64,000 nucleotides of DNA from Clostridium sp. CX1 (GCF_025398335.1 NZ_JAODOO010000002.1:248001-312000), one strand, 5' to 3'; positions 26,052-35,613 are shown, numbered from the stretch's first letter. Translations and numbers: made by a program. The notes: generated by a model from the letters alone, not told the origin.

Positions 26052-26352
26052 CAAATCCCCTCCTCTTTTTTACATGTCCTATAAACCCTTTTCTAATGAG
26101 AGACTTTATTTTAAAACCTTAAGTTTATAAATTCTCTTATAGATAATAAATTTTACTTATATTCTATTTTTCCTTGTAGTTATTAAAATAATTCTATTTA
26201 TTTCGAAATTTTCTTTGCTCTTAACTGTATATTGTAGTCAAGTTGTATTTCTTTTCATTTTACCCTCTATAGTTTTATGTTATAATTTAATTCAAAACTA
26301 AATTTTATAATATACATTTAAAGAATAAACCTTATATTTTGAAGGAGTTATT

Positions 26353-26835
26353 ATGGGAAAAGTAATTGAATTTAAGAAATTCAGTAGAAAAATTAATAAA
26401 GATAACTTTAAAGAAACTAATGATGATTTAGACATATTTACCGAAAATGATTTAGCCTATAAAAGAAGAGAACTAGAGATTACTGCCAATGAGATAGACC
26501 ATCTTATCAGCTGTGTTTATAAGCAAATACTTATGAATGAACAAATTATTTCAAAGGTGGAAAAGGATTATGATTTTGAAAAATCCACCTATTTAAAAGA
26601 CTTTAATGATAAGCTTCATGATATTATGTATTTTTTAACAAACAGTGTCTATGGAGATTGTATTATTATCAATATTAATTTCTTGGAACTTAAGTACTTA
26701 ACCGGTACCCTTCAGTTAGAATTAGAAATGATAAAGGAATCCACTGACAACACCTCAGAATATATGGAAGCTATAGAAGAATTATTTTCTAGAATTTATC
26801 CCTTATATAGATCTTGGGAAAAAGAGCTGCTATAA
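26353..26835 (+). CDS. Conserved-looking protein of unknown function
   Basis: A 160-residue hydrophilic protein, MGKVIEFKKFSRKINKDN at the N terminus and mostly helical-looking afterwards (ANEIDHLISCVYKQILMNEQ, YMEAIEELFSRIYPLYRSW). No signal peptide, membrane helix or known domain. AAGGAG is 5-6 bases upstream of the ATG, and the gene has its own terminator, so expression is likely. It is divergent from rnjA. The composition suggests a small cytoplasmic helical-bundle protein; nothing more can be said. Confidence 0.65.
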   Translation: MGKVIEFKKFSRKINKDNFKETNDDLDIFTENDLAYKRRELEITANEIDHLISCVYKQILMNEQIISKVEKDYDFEKSTYLKDFNDKLHDIMYFLTNSVYGDCIIININFLELKYLTGTLQLELEMIKESTDNTSEYMEAIEELFSRIYPLYRSWEKELL

Positions 26836-26847
26836 AGTTAGATAAGA

Positions 26848-26882
26848 TTAAGAGGTAAAGCTTTTTTACCTCTTAATTATTT
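26848..26882 (+). terminator. Intrinsic terminator of the 160-residue protein gene
   Basis: Perfect 12-bp stem TTAAGAGGTAAA / TTTACCTCTTAA followed by TTATTTTATA. Confidence 0.8.
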
Positions 26883-26906
26883 TATATAGAAAAGTATACC
26901 TTAGAA

Positions 26907-27050
26907 CTAATCTCTTGTTTGATATTCCACTATATATTTTCCATCCTCTTCAAAGTTTCTTAAAACTTTAAATCCCTTCTTTGCTAATTTTTTATAAGCT
27001 TTATTAAATTGTTTCTCGCTTCTATAGGTTCTCTCAGTAATTTTTTTCAT
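26907..27050 (-). CDS. Small basic protein of 47 residues, unknown function
   Basis: A short reading frame: MKKITERTYRSEKQFNKAYK, then KLAKKGFKVLRNFEEDGKYI and VEYQTRD. AGGGGAG is six bases before the ATG, and the peptide looks like a compact two-strand/one-helix protein with mixed charge rather than random sequence. It lies alone between the terminator of the 160-residue gene and cheV. No family recognised. Below 60 residues, so it is easily missed. Confidence 0.5.
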   Translation of the reverse strand: MKKITERTYRSEKQFNKAYKKLAKKGFKVLRNFEEDGKYIVEYQTRD

Positions 27051-27236
27051 AGTTATCTCCCCTTTTTTCCTAAGCATAATTATATTATTGGATGGATGCT
27101 GTATTTACATACATCGAATAATATGGAAAGATAGAAGAGTATAATGTATAATAAATTTAGAAGAAATTTTTTTAAGGAATAACCATTACTTGGAAACATT
27201 TGTATGCACTCAAATTTTAAAAAGAGGTGATAAATC

Positions 27237-28142
27237 ATGGAAACAAATATATTATTAGAAAGCGGAACTGGAGAAGTAGAAATACTAGAGTTTGTAATTA
27301 ATAACAAGCATTATGGAATAAATGTAATAAAAGTTAAGGAAGTTTTGGAAATAGACAACCTAACAAGATTTCCTCAAGCTCCCCCTTCCATAGCTGGTGT
27401 TACCTTAATTAGGGATCAAATAATACCTCTTGTTAACTTAAAGTATGTACTAGAAGGAAACTCTGAACTTCATGAAAAAAACAATATAATATTATGTGAA
27501 TTCAATAAATCTAGAGTAGCTTTTAGTATAGATAAGGTAATCGGTACTCATAGAATCGGATGGAACCGAATAACTAAGCCTGATAATATTTTCGCAGATA
27601 CTTTAGTTATAGGAAATATAATGATGGAAAATAAGATACTTTTCCTATTAGATTTCGAAAAGATAGTTACGGATATAAATCCAAAGGTAGGTATAAGTGA
27701 AGATAGAATTGAGGATATTGAATATAAGGATAGATCTCACATTAAACTTATGTTGGCAGATGATTCTTTTCTAATAAGAGCTTTGTTGAAGGATACCTTA
27801 ACCAAAGCAGGCTTTACTGACCTAAAACTTTTCAATGACGGTGAGGAAACCATAAATTATCTATATAAGCTGGTTGAAGAGAAAAATGATAGATTTATAG
27901 AGGATGTACAGATTCTCATAACAGACATAGAAATGCCTAGAATGGATGGTCATACACTGACAAGGAAGATTAAAGAGCATAATATTTTAAAAAAGCTGCC
28001 AGTAATAATCTTTTCTTCCCTAATTACTGACGATTTAGTTCATAAAGGGGTATCTGTAGGGGCTGATGCTCAAATGAGCAAACCTGAAATAGAAAATTTA
28101 GTTCAAATAATAGATAGCTTTGTAGAGAAAAATAGGGCTTAA
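27237..28142 (+). CDS. cheV: Chemotaxis protein CheV (CheW-receiver fusion)
   Basis: A 301-residue CheV. Residues ~12-150 form a CheW domain (EILEFVINNKHYGINVIKV, GVTLIRDQIIPLVNLKYVL). Residues ~165-298 form a response-regulator receiver domain with the acidic pair in MLADDS, the phospho-acceptor Asp in ILITDIEMPRMDGH and the conserved Lys near the end. CheV couples chemoreceptors to CheA and contributes to adaptation. AGAGGTG precedes the ATG. It is a single gene; an MCP gene is 26 kb away in this window. Confidence 0.94.
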   Translation: METNILLESGTGEVEILEFVINNKHYGINVIKVKEVLEIDNLTRFPQAPPSIAGVTLIRDQIIPLVNLKYVLEGNSELHEKNNIILCEFNKSRVAFSIDKVIGTHRIGWNRITKPDNIFADTLVIGNIMMENKILFLLDFEKIVTDINPKVGISEDRIEDIEYKDRSHIKLMLADDSFLIRALLKDTLTKAGFTDLKLFNDGEETINYLYKLVEEKNDRFIEDVQILITDIEMPRMDGHTLTRKIKEHNILKKLPVIIFSSLITDDLVHKGVSVGADAQMSKPEIENLVQIIDSFVEKNRA

Positions 28143-28148
28143 AATAAG

Positions 28149-28206
28149 AAGGACAGTTCAACATTTTCACTAGTATTAGTATAATGCTGAACTGTTCCTT
28201 TTCTTT
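28149..28206 (+). terminator. Intrinsic terminator of cheV
   Basis: AAGGACAGTTCA (then CATT) pairs with AATG-TGAACTGTTCCTT; followed by TTCTTTTATT. Confidence 0.75.
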
Positions 28207-28372
28207 TATTAAGTGTAAAGATGCTATTACCAAAATATTAAAGCATCCCTAGTATTACTTTAAAAGTTTATATTTTGTTTATAATTAGTTTATAGAAAAT
28301 AGAGATATAGATTTTAAAATAGTATTATGAAAGGCCTTCATATACAAACAAATTAAAAGGAGATGTTATAAA

Positions 28373-29614
28373 ATGAAATTAAAGAAAAAGACAGCAATGT
28401 TCTTAAGCTTTGCTGTAGGAACTGTAATGTTTGCTTCTACAGCTATGGCTGAAGTAGTATCTAAGAGTGGATATGATCAATTAAAGGATTCTGTTAAATA
28501 TACAGCGGATAGTCTTACTGGTAAAGTTTCAAACTATACTATGGATATGTCTTTTGTTGTAAAGAGTAATGGTACTGTAGTTTCTTCAGAAACTAGTTTG
28601 GGCAAGTATGATGTTTCGAAACAAGCCTATGAAACTACATCTACTTCTACTGATGGACCTAATAAAAGAGAAAATTATTCCTACGTTGATAAGAATAACT
28701 ATATAGGTAAAAACAGTGACCAAAATGTTTATTATGTTACTGAGTATACAAGCCCCCAAGAAAATCACTCTTTCAAAAATCCTTTTAAAGAAAAACAAGC
28801 TGGAGATGTGGAAAGAATAGCTGATGCCCTTGTAGGTAATTTAAAGGATTCTGTCATTGTAACTCAAAATCCTGATGGCAGTAAGGAGTTATCTGGAACC
28901 TTAAATGAATCACAAATACCAGCATTAATTAATGCAATAGTATCACTCCAATCTAAGAATGAATTTGGCAACGGCCGTGGTAGTGAAAGCTATTTGCCTA
29001 AAATAACAAAGGACATATTTGTAAAAGAAATCAAAGGAAAAATGGTGACAAGCAAAGATGGATTAATACAAAGTGTTCTTGGAACTGGTGTAATTTCCGG
29101 TAAAGATGATGCTGGAAAGGAGCATACTATAACTTTTGAACTATTAGGTAAAGTATCTAATGTTAACTCTACCTCTGTTAAGAAACCTGACCTTTCAGGA
29201 AAAACTGTAGAAAAAACTGTAGAAAAAGATTATAGCAAGCTATCCAACCCACAAAAATTTATAGGAAAATATAAGACTGACATCTTAATTGAAAAGGATG
29301 GAAAGTTCCAAAAGATAGGTGAAAAATTTGTGGATATTCAAGAGATAAATGAAACCTCTGTTAGTGGAAGATACTATGAAGAGTATGCAAAAGGCTTTGA
29401 ATCCTATGGAAGTAACAAAAAAGACTTCAAATTTAGCGGAAAATTTGGAGAAGACCACTTTAACGCACCATTTACTGCTTCTACCTCTTCTGGCAATAAT
29501 ATAAAGGGAGACATTTATATTGACCAACATTCAGCAAAAGTAAACTTTAGTATAAATCAAAACATGAATAGTAATATGTTATCTGACAGTCAGTTCAGCA
29601 GAATCTTTGATTAA
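28373..29614 (+). CDS. Secreted protein of unknown function upstream of an ABC/two-component locus
   Basis: A 413-residue protein with a clear signal peptide (MKLKKKTAMFLSFAVGTVMF, cleavage after ASTAMA). There is no lipobox, cell-wall anchor or later membrane helix, so release or non-covalent surface binding is likely. The mature part looks beta-rich with many Ser/Thr/Asn/Lys; I do not recognise a family, though the pattern of long strands (SYVDKNNYIGKNSDQNVYYV) recalls LolA-like lipid-carrier folds. A short internal duplication (KTVE KTVE) occurs near residue 282. AAGGAG is upstream. It lies 198 bases before the ABC transporter genes on the same strand, and a sensing or substrate role in that system is possible. 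Confidence 0.75.
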   Translation: MKLKKKTAMFLSFAVGTVMFASTAMAEVVSKSGYDQLKDSVKYTADSLTGKVSNYTMDMSFVVKSNGTVVSSETSLGKYDVSKQAYETTSTSTDGPNKRENYSYVDKNNYIGKNSDQNVYYVTEYTSPQENHSFKNPFKEKQAGDVERIADALVGNLKDSVIVTQNPDGSKELSGTLNESQIPALINAIVSLQSKNEFGNGRGSESYLPKITKDIFVKEIKGKMVTSKDGLIQSVLGTGVISGKDDAGKEHTITFELLGKVSNVNSTSVKKPDLSGKTVEKTVEKDYSKLSNPQKFIGKYKTDILIEKDGKFQKIGEKFVDIQEINETSVSGRYYEEYAKGFESYGSNKKDFKFSGKFGEDHFNAPFTASTSSGNNIKGDIYIDQHSAKVNFSINQNMNSNMLSDSQFSRIFD

Positions 29615-29812
29615 AACATATTTCAAATTCTAAGTTTAGTTAAGAACTGGTTTTTGTTTACTAATATCTTCTGTATAGTTAACTGTTTTAGCAACTATTA
29701 ACTATAAGATAGCCTTTGGTAAATAAAAACCTATCTTAATTAACTTTTAATCTAAAAACTTACGCTAGACAGTTGTTCCAAAGAATAGCTTATTAAGCTT
29801 GGAGGTATTAAA

Positions 29813-30538
29813 ATGGAAAAAGTAATAGAGATTAAAAATCTATCTAAGTTATACAAAAACGGAAGAGGTATAAGTGATATTAACTTAGATATACATAAAG
29901 GAGATATCTTTGGATTTTTAGGACCTAATGGTTCAGGAAAAACTACAACAATGAAAATCATGACCGGTCTTATAAAACCAGATAGTGGTGATGTTAAAAT
30001 TTTAGGCCACAGCATTTCAGAAGAATTTGAATTAGCTATGGAAAAAGTAAGCTGCATCATAGAAACTGCTGAATCTTACTCTTACTTAACAGCCTTTGAA
30101 AACTTAAAACAATTTTCAAGATACTATAAAGATATCGACAATAATAGAATTGAAGAAGTCTTGGAACTTACCGGGCTATTAAAATATAAGGATGAAAAGC
30201 CAAAGAAGTTTTCCTTAGGAATGAAACAAAGGCTTGGAATTGCCGCTGCAATATTGTCTAAACCGGAAGTGATTATTCTAGACGAGCCTTTAAATGGTCT
30301 AGATGTTGAAGGTATGATTCAAATGAGGAATATTATAAAGGATCTTGCAGAGAAAGAAAACACAACCTTTTTTATCTCCAGCCATCTTATTCACGATGTT
30401 GAGTTAACCTGTACAAGTATTGGTGTTTTATATAATGGAAGAATGCTAAATGTAGACAGTACTAAAAATATACTGAATAACTATGCTTCCCTTGAAAATT
30501 ACTTTATAAGCGAGGTAGAAAGAAATGGTAGGATTTAA
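29813..30538 (+). CDS. ABC transporter ATP-binding protein
   Basis: A 241-residue ABC ATPase of the DRA/ABC-2 (BcrA-like) type: Walker A GPNGSGKTTT, signature FSLGMKQRLG, Walker B VIILDEPLNGLD, and a H-loop in FFISSHLIHDVE. It energises the permease encoded next; the two reading frames overlap by 14 bases, implying translational coupling. With the following sensor kinase and response regulator it resembles antimicrobial-peptide detoxification or cell-envelope-stress modules. GGAGG is upstream of the ATG. Confidence 0.93.
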   Translation: MEKVIEIKNLSKLYKNGRGISDINLDIHKGDIFGFLGPNGSGKTTTMKIMTGLIKPDSGDVKILGHSISEEFELAMEKVSCIIETAESYSYLTAFENLKQFSRYYKDIDNNRIEEVLELTGLLKYKDEKPKKFSLGMKQRLGIAAAILSKPEVIILDEPLNGLDVEGMIQMRNIIKDLAEKENTTFFISSHLIHDVELTCTSIGVLYNGRMLNVDSTKNILNNYASLENYFISEVERNGRI

Positions 30539-31277
30539 AGCAGCTTTAATTAATGAAATTGAAAAACTATATAAGAAAAAGAAAGTTTTGGTGGCAGCCA
30601 TAGTATCACTTCTTTTTATAGTGTTAGGTCAACTATCTATTGTTGGCTTAAGAAGTGGCTTTGGTGTTCGCGGAGTTTCTAGTACAGATTTTCCGCTACT
30701 AGTACTTTCTGTGGTAGTAAATACAATTCTTCCTCTATTTACAGCCCTTGTAACTATAGATGCTTTTTCTGGAGAATACTCACAAAACACCATGAAGATT
30801 GCACTAACACGACCAATCACCAGATTAAAATTTTTCACTGCAAAGATTACTGCTGTAATGCTCTTTGTAGCAGTTAACCTAATATTTGTGATGTTTTTTT
30901 CAACTATAGCTAGCTTTATTTTTAATTCAAGTTCCTTCAAAGCTTTAGATATTATAAAAATAATAATTTCTTACTTAGTAACCTTGCTTCCTATGATGGT
31001 TTTAGTACTATTCATTGTACTTTTTACAAACATATTAAAAAGTGGAATAAGTGTATTTTTTGTAACTATTCTTCTATTTATGGTTTTCAAAACTTTAGGA
31101 ATTGTTTTTTCCAGTTATTCTGGCATATTGTTTACAAGCATGATGAACTGGTATAACCTATGGATTATTAGTGATGTTTCCTTTATAAAAATTCTACGTC
31201 AGTTTATGATGTTGCTTAGTTATGTTATACTATTATTTACAGGAAGCTATTACTTGTTTGACAAGAAAGAGTTTTAG
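30525..31277 (+). CDS. ABC-2 type transporter permease
   Basis: A 250-residue membrane protein with six helices. It contains DAFSGEYSQNTMKIALTRPI, the amphipathic coupling-helix motif (SGEY...TRPI.R) typical of ABC-2 permeases such as BcrB-like and NatB-like proteins. Two copies would pair with the preceding ATPase. Its start overlaps the ATPase gene. The exported compound is unknown. Confidence 0.9.
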   Translation: MVGFKAALINEIEKLYKKKKVLVAAIVSLLFIVLGQLSIVGLRSGFGVRGVSSTDFPLLVLSVVVNTILPLFTALVTIDAFSGEYSQNTMKIALTRPITRLKFFTAKITAVMLFVAVNLIFVMFFSTIASFIFNSSSFKALDIIKIIISYLVTLLPMMVLVLFIVLFTNILKSGISVFFVTILLFMVFKTLGIVFSSYSGILFTSMMNWYNLWIISDVSFIKILRQFMMLLSYVILLFTGSYYLFDKKEF

Positions 31278-31350
31278 AATAGTAGGTCAATTGAACTGCA
31301 GCCCTTTATACCAAACTTTAAAATTTCTATAAGTGATATAAGGTGAAAAA

Positions 31351-32793
31351 ATGGAAGTAAAAAAACGTATGATTATCTTTAATACCATAACTGTTATAAC
31401 ACCCTTTATAGTTGCCGCTTTAACGGCTTTCATATTTGTACTTGTATCATCAAAGGTTTTTAATACAAATATTAATTATGATAACTTTAGAAAACTGGCT
31501 GCTACAAGGTACGAATTATTAAATACGATAAAAGATTTATCTAGGTCAAATCCTGAACATTTAGAGGATGTTGAGTTTCAAAAGTACTTATATGGAAAAC
31601 TTTCTAATATTGATGGTGAGATTTTAATAGTAAAAAATAATGCAGTTATATTTGGAACAAAGGATATAAATAAAATCGACATAGAAAAATCCTTGGACAC
31701 TGTAAAAGATGAGACCTTAAAAAATGTAGTAAAAATAAATAATGACTCTTATATGGTTGAAGCTGCTTCACTTACCTTTAAAGATGAGTCTACAGGTAAT
31801 GTAATATTATTAGCTCCCGTTGGAAAGGAACCGAATATCTTTGGGAGGTTTATACTAGTAGTTTTAGGTATTTTTTTTATTTCCTTTATAGGCACCAACT
31901 TGTTTATGTCCTATCTCTTTTCAAAAAGAATAGTAAGCCCTATAGGTCAATTAAAAAAAGCTACCGCTGAAATCAGTAAAGGTGATTTAAATTCTCAAAT
32001 TATGGAGATCGGTGACAATGAGATTAAAGAATTGTGTGCAGATTTTGAAAAAATGAGAGTACAGCTTAAAGATTCTATCCGTATGAAAATGAAATATGAT
32101 GACAATAGAAAAATGTTAATTTCTAGTATATCTCACGATTTAAAAACTCCTATAACTTCTATAAAAGGGTATGTAGAAGGTATTTTAGACGGCGTAGCAA
32201 ATACTCCTGAAAAAAAGGACCGCTATTTAAAAACTATCTATTCAAAAGCAGAACAAATTGATATTATGATTGATGATTTGCTTTTATATTCCAAACTGGA
32301 TTTAAATCAAATTCCATTTAACTATGAAAAGACAGATATTGTTGAATACTTTAGCTATTGCATCCATGAAAGCGGTCCAGAGCTGGAAAAATCCAACATT
32401 CACATACAGTTACATAATGCTCTTCAAAACTCAAAGTATGTTATGATAGATAGAGAAAGAATGAGAAGAGTTATTGTTAATATTATTGATAACTCTCGTA
32501 AATACATGGATAAAGCTGAAGGGCAAATAGATATTTTGCTGAGAGAAACCAATCTAAGTATTATAGTTGAAATAAAGGATAACGGAGTTGGAATCCATAA
32601 GGATGACGCAAACAAAATATTTAATAGATTTTATAGAGCTGATTTAGCACGAAGCGGCACAACAGGAAGCGGATTGGGCCTTGCCATTGCAAAGCAAATC
32701 GTAGAAGGACATAAAGGGAAAATATGGGCTGTAGGTCATGGTAGTGAAGGGACTAGTATAATACTATCATTAGCAAAGGTAAAAGACCTCTAA
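31351..32793 (+). CDS. Sensor histidine kinase
   Basis: A 480-residue kinase. It has one N-terminal helix, an extracellular sensor of about 125 residues (~36-160), a second helix (FILVVLGIFFISFIGTNLFM), a HAMP linker, HisKA with the phospho-acceptor His in SSISHDLKTPITSIKGYVEG and a HATPase domain with N-box VNIIDNSRKY, DNGVGI and GSGLGLAIA. The extracellular sensor is much larger than in the small intramembrane-sensing (BceS) kinases, so it probably binds a ligand directly. It is encoded 73 bases after the ABC permease and 67 before the response regulator. Confidence 0.92.
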   Translation: MEVKKRMIIFNTITVITPFIVAALTAFIFVLVSSKVFNTNINYDNFRKLAATRYELLNTIKDLSRSNPEHLEDVEFQKYLYGKLSNIDGEILIVKNNAVIFGTKDINKIDIEKSLDTVKDETLKNVVKINNDSYMVEAASLTFKDESTGNVILLAPVGKEPNIFGRFILVVLGIFFISFIGTNLFMSYLFSKRIVSPIGQLKKATAEISKGDLNSQIMEIGDNEIKELCADFEKMRVQLKDSIRMKMKYDDNRKMLISSISHDLKTPITSIKGYVEGILDGVANTPEKKDRYLKTIYSKAEQIDIMIDDLLLYSKLDLNQIPFNYEKTDIVEYFSYCIHESGPELEKSNIHIQLHNALQNSKYVMIDRERMRRVIVNIIDNSRKYMDKAEGQIDILLRETNLSIIVEIKDNGVGIHKDDANKIFNRFYRADLARSGTTGSGLGLAIAKQIVEGHKGKIWAVGHGSEGTSIILSLAKVKDL

Positions 32794-32860
32794 TCATATT
32801 TGTTCTATACCAGTATATAGGTGTTACTGGTAAAAATAACTTTGAACTGGGGATGATTGT

Positions 32861-33556
32861 GTGAAAAGAATTTTAGTAGTTGAAGATGACCTAAGTATAG
32901 CTGAACTTCAAAAGGACTACTTAGAACTGGAGGGTTTTGAAGTTACTATATGCACAGACGGAGTACAAGGTCTAAATGCTATAAAAGAAAATGAATTTGA
33001 CTTATTAATTCTTGATATTATGCTGCCTAAAGTTGACGGCTTTAGTATTTTACGAAGCATTCAGGATATTAAAGACATTCCTGTTCTGCTAGTTTCAGCT
33101 AAAAAAGAAGAAATTGATAAAATTAAAGGTCTTACCCTAGGTGCTGACGACTATATTACCAAACCCTTCAGCCCTGGCGAACTGGTAGCTAGAGTTAAAT
33201 CTCATATTCAAAACTATGAGAGAATAAAGAGTAAATTTGCCTCAAAGGTTAAAACTAAAAGAATAATCATAAGAGGCTTAGAATTAGTTAAGGACTCAAG
33301 GCAGGCCTTTGTAAATGGTAAGGAAATTAGCCTAGCTCAAAAGGAATTTGATTTACTGCTTTATTTAGCTGAAAATCCTAACAGAGTGTTCAGCAGAGAT
33401 GAGTTATTTGAAAAAATCTGGGGTTTAGATGCCCTTGGAGATACTTCCACTGTTACAGTACACATTGGAAGAATAAGGGAGAAAATAGAGTCATCTCCTT
33501 CCAATCCTCAATACATAGAAACTGTTTGGGGAGCTGGATATAAGCTTAGAATATAA
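32861..33556 (+). CDS. OmpR-family response regulator
   Basis: A 231-residue regulator. The receiver domain has acidic VVEDD, the phosphorylation site LLILDIMLPKVDGF, the conserved Ser in VLLVSAKK and Lys in DDYITKPFSPGEL. The C-terminal winged helix ends GAGYKLRI with RVFSRDELFEKIWG. It starts with GTG after GGGGATG. It is the natural partner of the preceding kinase and probably controls the ABC genes and possibly the secreted-protein gene upstream. A strong terminator closes the unit. Confidence 0.94.
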   Translation: MKRILVVEDDLSIAELQKDYLELEGFEVTICTDGVQGLNAIKENEFDLLILDIMLPKVDGFSILRSIQDIKDIPVLLVSAKKEEIDKIKGLTLGADDYITKPFSPGELVARVKSHIQNYERIKSKFASKVKTKRIIIRGLELVKDSRQAFVNGKEISLAQKEFDLLLYLAENPNRVFSRDELFEKIWGLDALGDTSTVTVHIGRIREKIESSPSNPQYIETVWGAGYKLRI

Positions 33557-33597
33557 ATGTCCTCTGGGTACATATTCCCAGAGGACATTTTTATATT
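33555..33597 (+). terminator. Intrinsic terminator of the two-component operon
   Basis: Perfect 14-bp stem AAATGTCCTCTGGG / CCCAGAGGACATTT with an 8-base loop, then TTATATTT. Confidence 0.9.
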
Positions 33598-33607
33598 TAA
33601 ATATCTT

Positions 33608-34723
33608 TTACTTTACACTAAAGTCTTTTTGCACAGAGGTTGTAAGGTTCTTACCATCGGCAGATTTAACGTTATCTCCAATTAGAATAGAATAACTCTC
33701 CCCTTTTTTAAACCCATCCTTAACTTCAATAATAACTTCATTAGTATTTGAGCTATAGGATACTTCTGCATCTATTACATTGTTTTTAGAATCTATAACA
33801 GATATATTTTCTGAATTTATAGTATCTGGATTTATCTGCTTAGTAAATCTTATTTTCCAGCTCTTTTTAGCTGCATCAATTTTTTCTTCTTCCATTACTT
33901 TTTTATTTGTTTTGCTCTTTAAGGCATCAACCTTTTTTTGTTGTATAGTTCCTAGCTTGCTAATTGACTCTTGAACTTCCTTCACTAAGGCTTCTGTTCT
34001 AGTGTTTAACTCAGCTATTTGAGGATCATCTACAGTAGATATTCTGCCAAGCTGTCTCTTCACAGTATTAAGTCTATTCATAACAGCACTTAGCTTACCG
34101 TAAAAGCTATTATTAGTTTCTTCGTCTTCATTTTCATACTCTTCTTCAAAATCATTACTTAAATCCTGCTCATCAGCACCTACTTCTGTATTATCATCAG
34201 CACCTACTTCTGTATTATCATCAGCATCTACTTCTGAAGAATTTTCTGTATCCTCATCACTATTTGACACACTTGCTTCATTTGTACTTTCTGTATCATT
34301 TGAATCAACAACTGCATCCTCCTTGGATGTATCTTCTAATTTCTCTGTGCTGTCTGCTTCTGCAGCCTCATCATTTTGTCCTAAAGTTCCATCTATTGAG
34401 CTTCCAGTAGTTGTTTCTGCAGGCTCCTCTATGTTATTAAAATAACTATCCATCTTTTCATTGATTTTATCTAGTGTCTTTTCAATATGGTCTAACCTTT
34501 GATCAATTATACGTGCTTCCTTTGAAACTTTTTTATTAGCTTTGTCTTGTTTTTTATTGTCTTTCTCCTCTTTTTCTTTCTTGTCACTCTTTTCTTCTTT
34601 TTGTTGGACCTTAGCCCCTTTTTTATCACTGAAATCCGGTTTAGCCGCTAATACAGTACCTGTTGAAAAGGTGGTTGCTACTAAAACTGCTAAAATCATT
34701 AACTTAATATTCTTCCTATTCAT
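33608..34723 (-). CDS. Secreted acidic protein with coiled coil and C-terminal Ig-like domain
   Basis: A 371-residue exported protein. The signal peptide MNRKNIKLMILAVLVATTF ends in VLAAKP. A Lys/Glu-rich segment (~30-100) with coiled-coil character follows. Residues ~100-210 are highly acidic and low in complexity and contain a short tandem repeat (VGADDNTE). The last ~85 residues form an SbsA-type Ig-like domain (SWKIRFTKQINPDTINSENI ... SADGKNL) like that of the transglutaminase-like protein at 4410-5843. No anchor motif is visible. Role unknown; a wall-associated or adhesin-like function is plausible. AAGGAGGG precedes the ATG. Confidence 0.8.
   Translation of the reverse strand: MNRKNIKLMILAVLVATTFSTGTVLAAKPDFSDKKGAKVQQKEEKSDKKEKEEKDNKKQDKANKKVSKEARIIDQRLDHIEKTLDKINEKMDSYFNNIEEPAETTTGSSIDGTLGQNDEAAEADSTEKLEDTSKEDAVVDSNDTESTNEASVSNSDEDTENSSEVDADDNTEVGADDNTEVGADEQDLSNDFEEEYENEDEETNNSFYGKLSAVMNRLNTVKRQLGRISTVDDPQIAELNTRTEALVKEVQESISKLGTIQQKKVDALKSKTNKKVMEEEKIDAAKKSWKIRFTKQINPDTINSENISVIDSKNNVIDAEVSYSSNTNEVIIEVKDGFKKGESYSILIGDNVKSADGKNLTTSVQKDFSVK
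34172..34236. repeat. 24-bp tandem repeat inside the acidic secreted protein gene
   Basis: Units at 34172-34195 and 34196-34219 are identical, and a third partial unit (34220-34236) differs at one base. The unit is in frame and encodes the eight residues VGADDNTE, so slippage would change length without breaking the gene. Confidence 0.85.
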
Positions 34724-34936
34724 TTAAACACCCTCCTTAGGAACATATAACTATGTATCCAATAAATTCATAGTTTATTATCGTCTAACCCTTTTAGAAC
34801 TTTATCTAGTTGAATCGTTAAATTTTAATGTTTTTTTAAATTTTGTTAATAAAAAAATTAACATTCCTAAAAGTTCTAATGATTGTAGCTGAAAATTATC
34901 TATATTTTCATAGGAGGTTTAAATAAATTAATGTAC

Positions 34937-35398
34937 TTATAAATAGTCTTCTTCCTTTGGCATTATAGAATAATTATTTTTAATAGTTGATAAAGTAACG
35001 GTAGTCTTTGTTTTTGCAATTCCGCTCATACCTTTAATTTTGTTTAGAATTGCTTCAAGAGTTTCTGTATTTTCTGTAATGATTTTTAATACATAATCAT
35101 AATCTCCAGCAACATAATGACACTCTATTATTTCATCCTCTTTCTGAATTGCTTCTAAGAACTTAGTAGTATATTTTGGAGATTCTAAAGTAATAAACAT
35201 GATAACTGCTAAATTTCTATTTAGTTTTTTTCCATTGATGATTATTGTATATTTTTCTATTACTCCAGAGGCATCCAGTTTTCTTAACCTATCACTTACT
35301 GCTGGAACAGACAGGTTAACTCTACTACTTATTTCAGACGCTGTAATTCTGGCATTATTTTGTAATAATTTTAGTATTTTAATATCTAAACTATCCAT
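34937..35398 (-). CDS. Lrp/AsnC family transcriptional regulator
   Basis: A 153-residue regulator. The N-terminal helix-turn-helix reads MDSLDIKILKLLQNNARITA with VNLSVPAVSDRLRKLDASGV; the C-terminal RAM ligand-binding domain includes IIECHYVAGDYDYVLKI and a terminal GIAKTKTTVTLSTIKN. It probably senses an amino acid. It is transcribed divergently from gdhA across a 366-base region containing inverted repeats, so gdhA control and autoregulation are likely but inferred. AGAGAGGTG precedes the ATG. Confidence 0.9.
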   Translation of the reverse strand: MDSLDIKILKLLQNNARITASEISSRVNLSVPAVSDRLRKLDASGVIEKYTIIINGKKLNRNLAVIMFITLESPKYTTKFLEAIQKEDEIIECHYVAGDYDYVLKIITENTETLEAILNKIKGMSGIAKTKTTVTLSTIKNNYSIMPKEEDYL

Positions 35399-35613
35399 AT
35401 TGACACCTCTCTAACTAATTAATTAATAGGATAATACTCTTAACTTTGTTTAATAAATAACAATCAAACCTTTAAAGTTTAATCTATCATAAAAGATTAT
35501 AACAGATTAATAGGCAATAATCTATTTTTCACCTAAAAAATTTAGTCAATAACATTTTTCAACCTTAAATTTATAATTCGCATAAGGCTGTAAACATTAT
35601 CACGCACAATAAA

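Noticed and set aside
29706-29737. Hairpin AAGATAG / CTATCTT as a terminator after the secreted-protein gene
   Set aside because: The stem is only 7 bp with an 18-base loop and a poor T-tract, so it was not listed as a feature.
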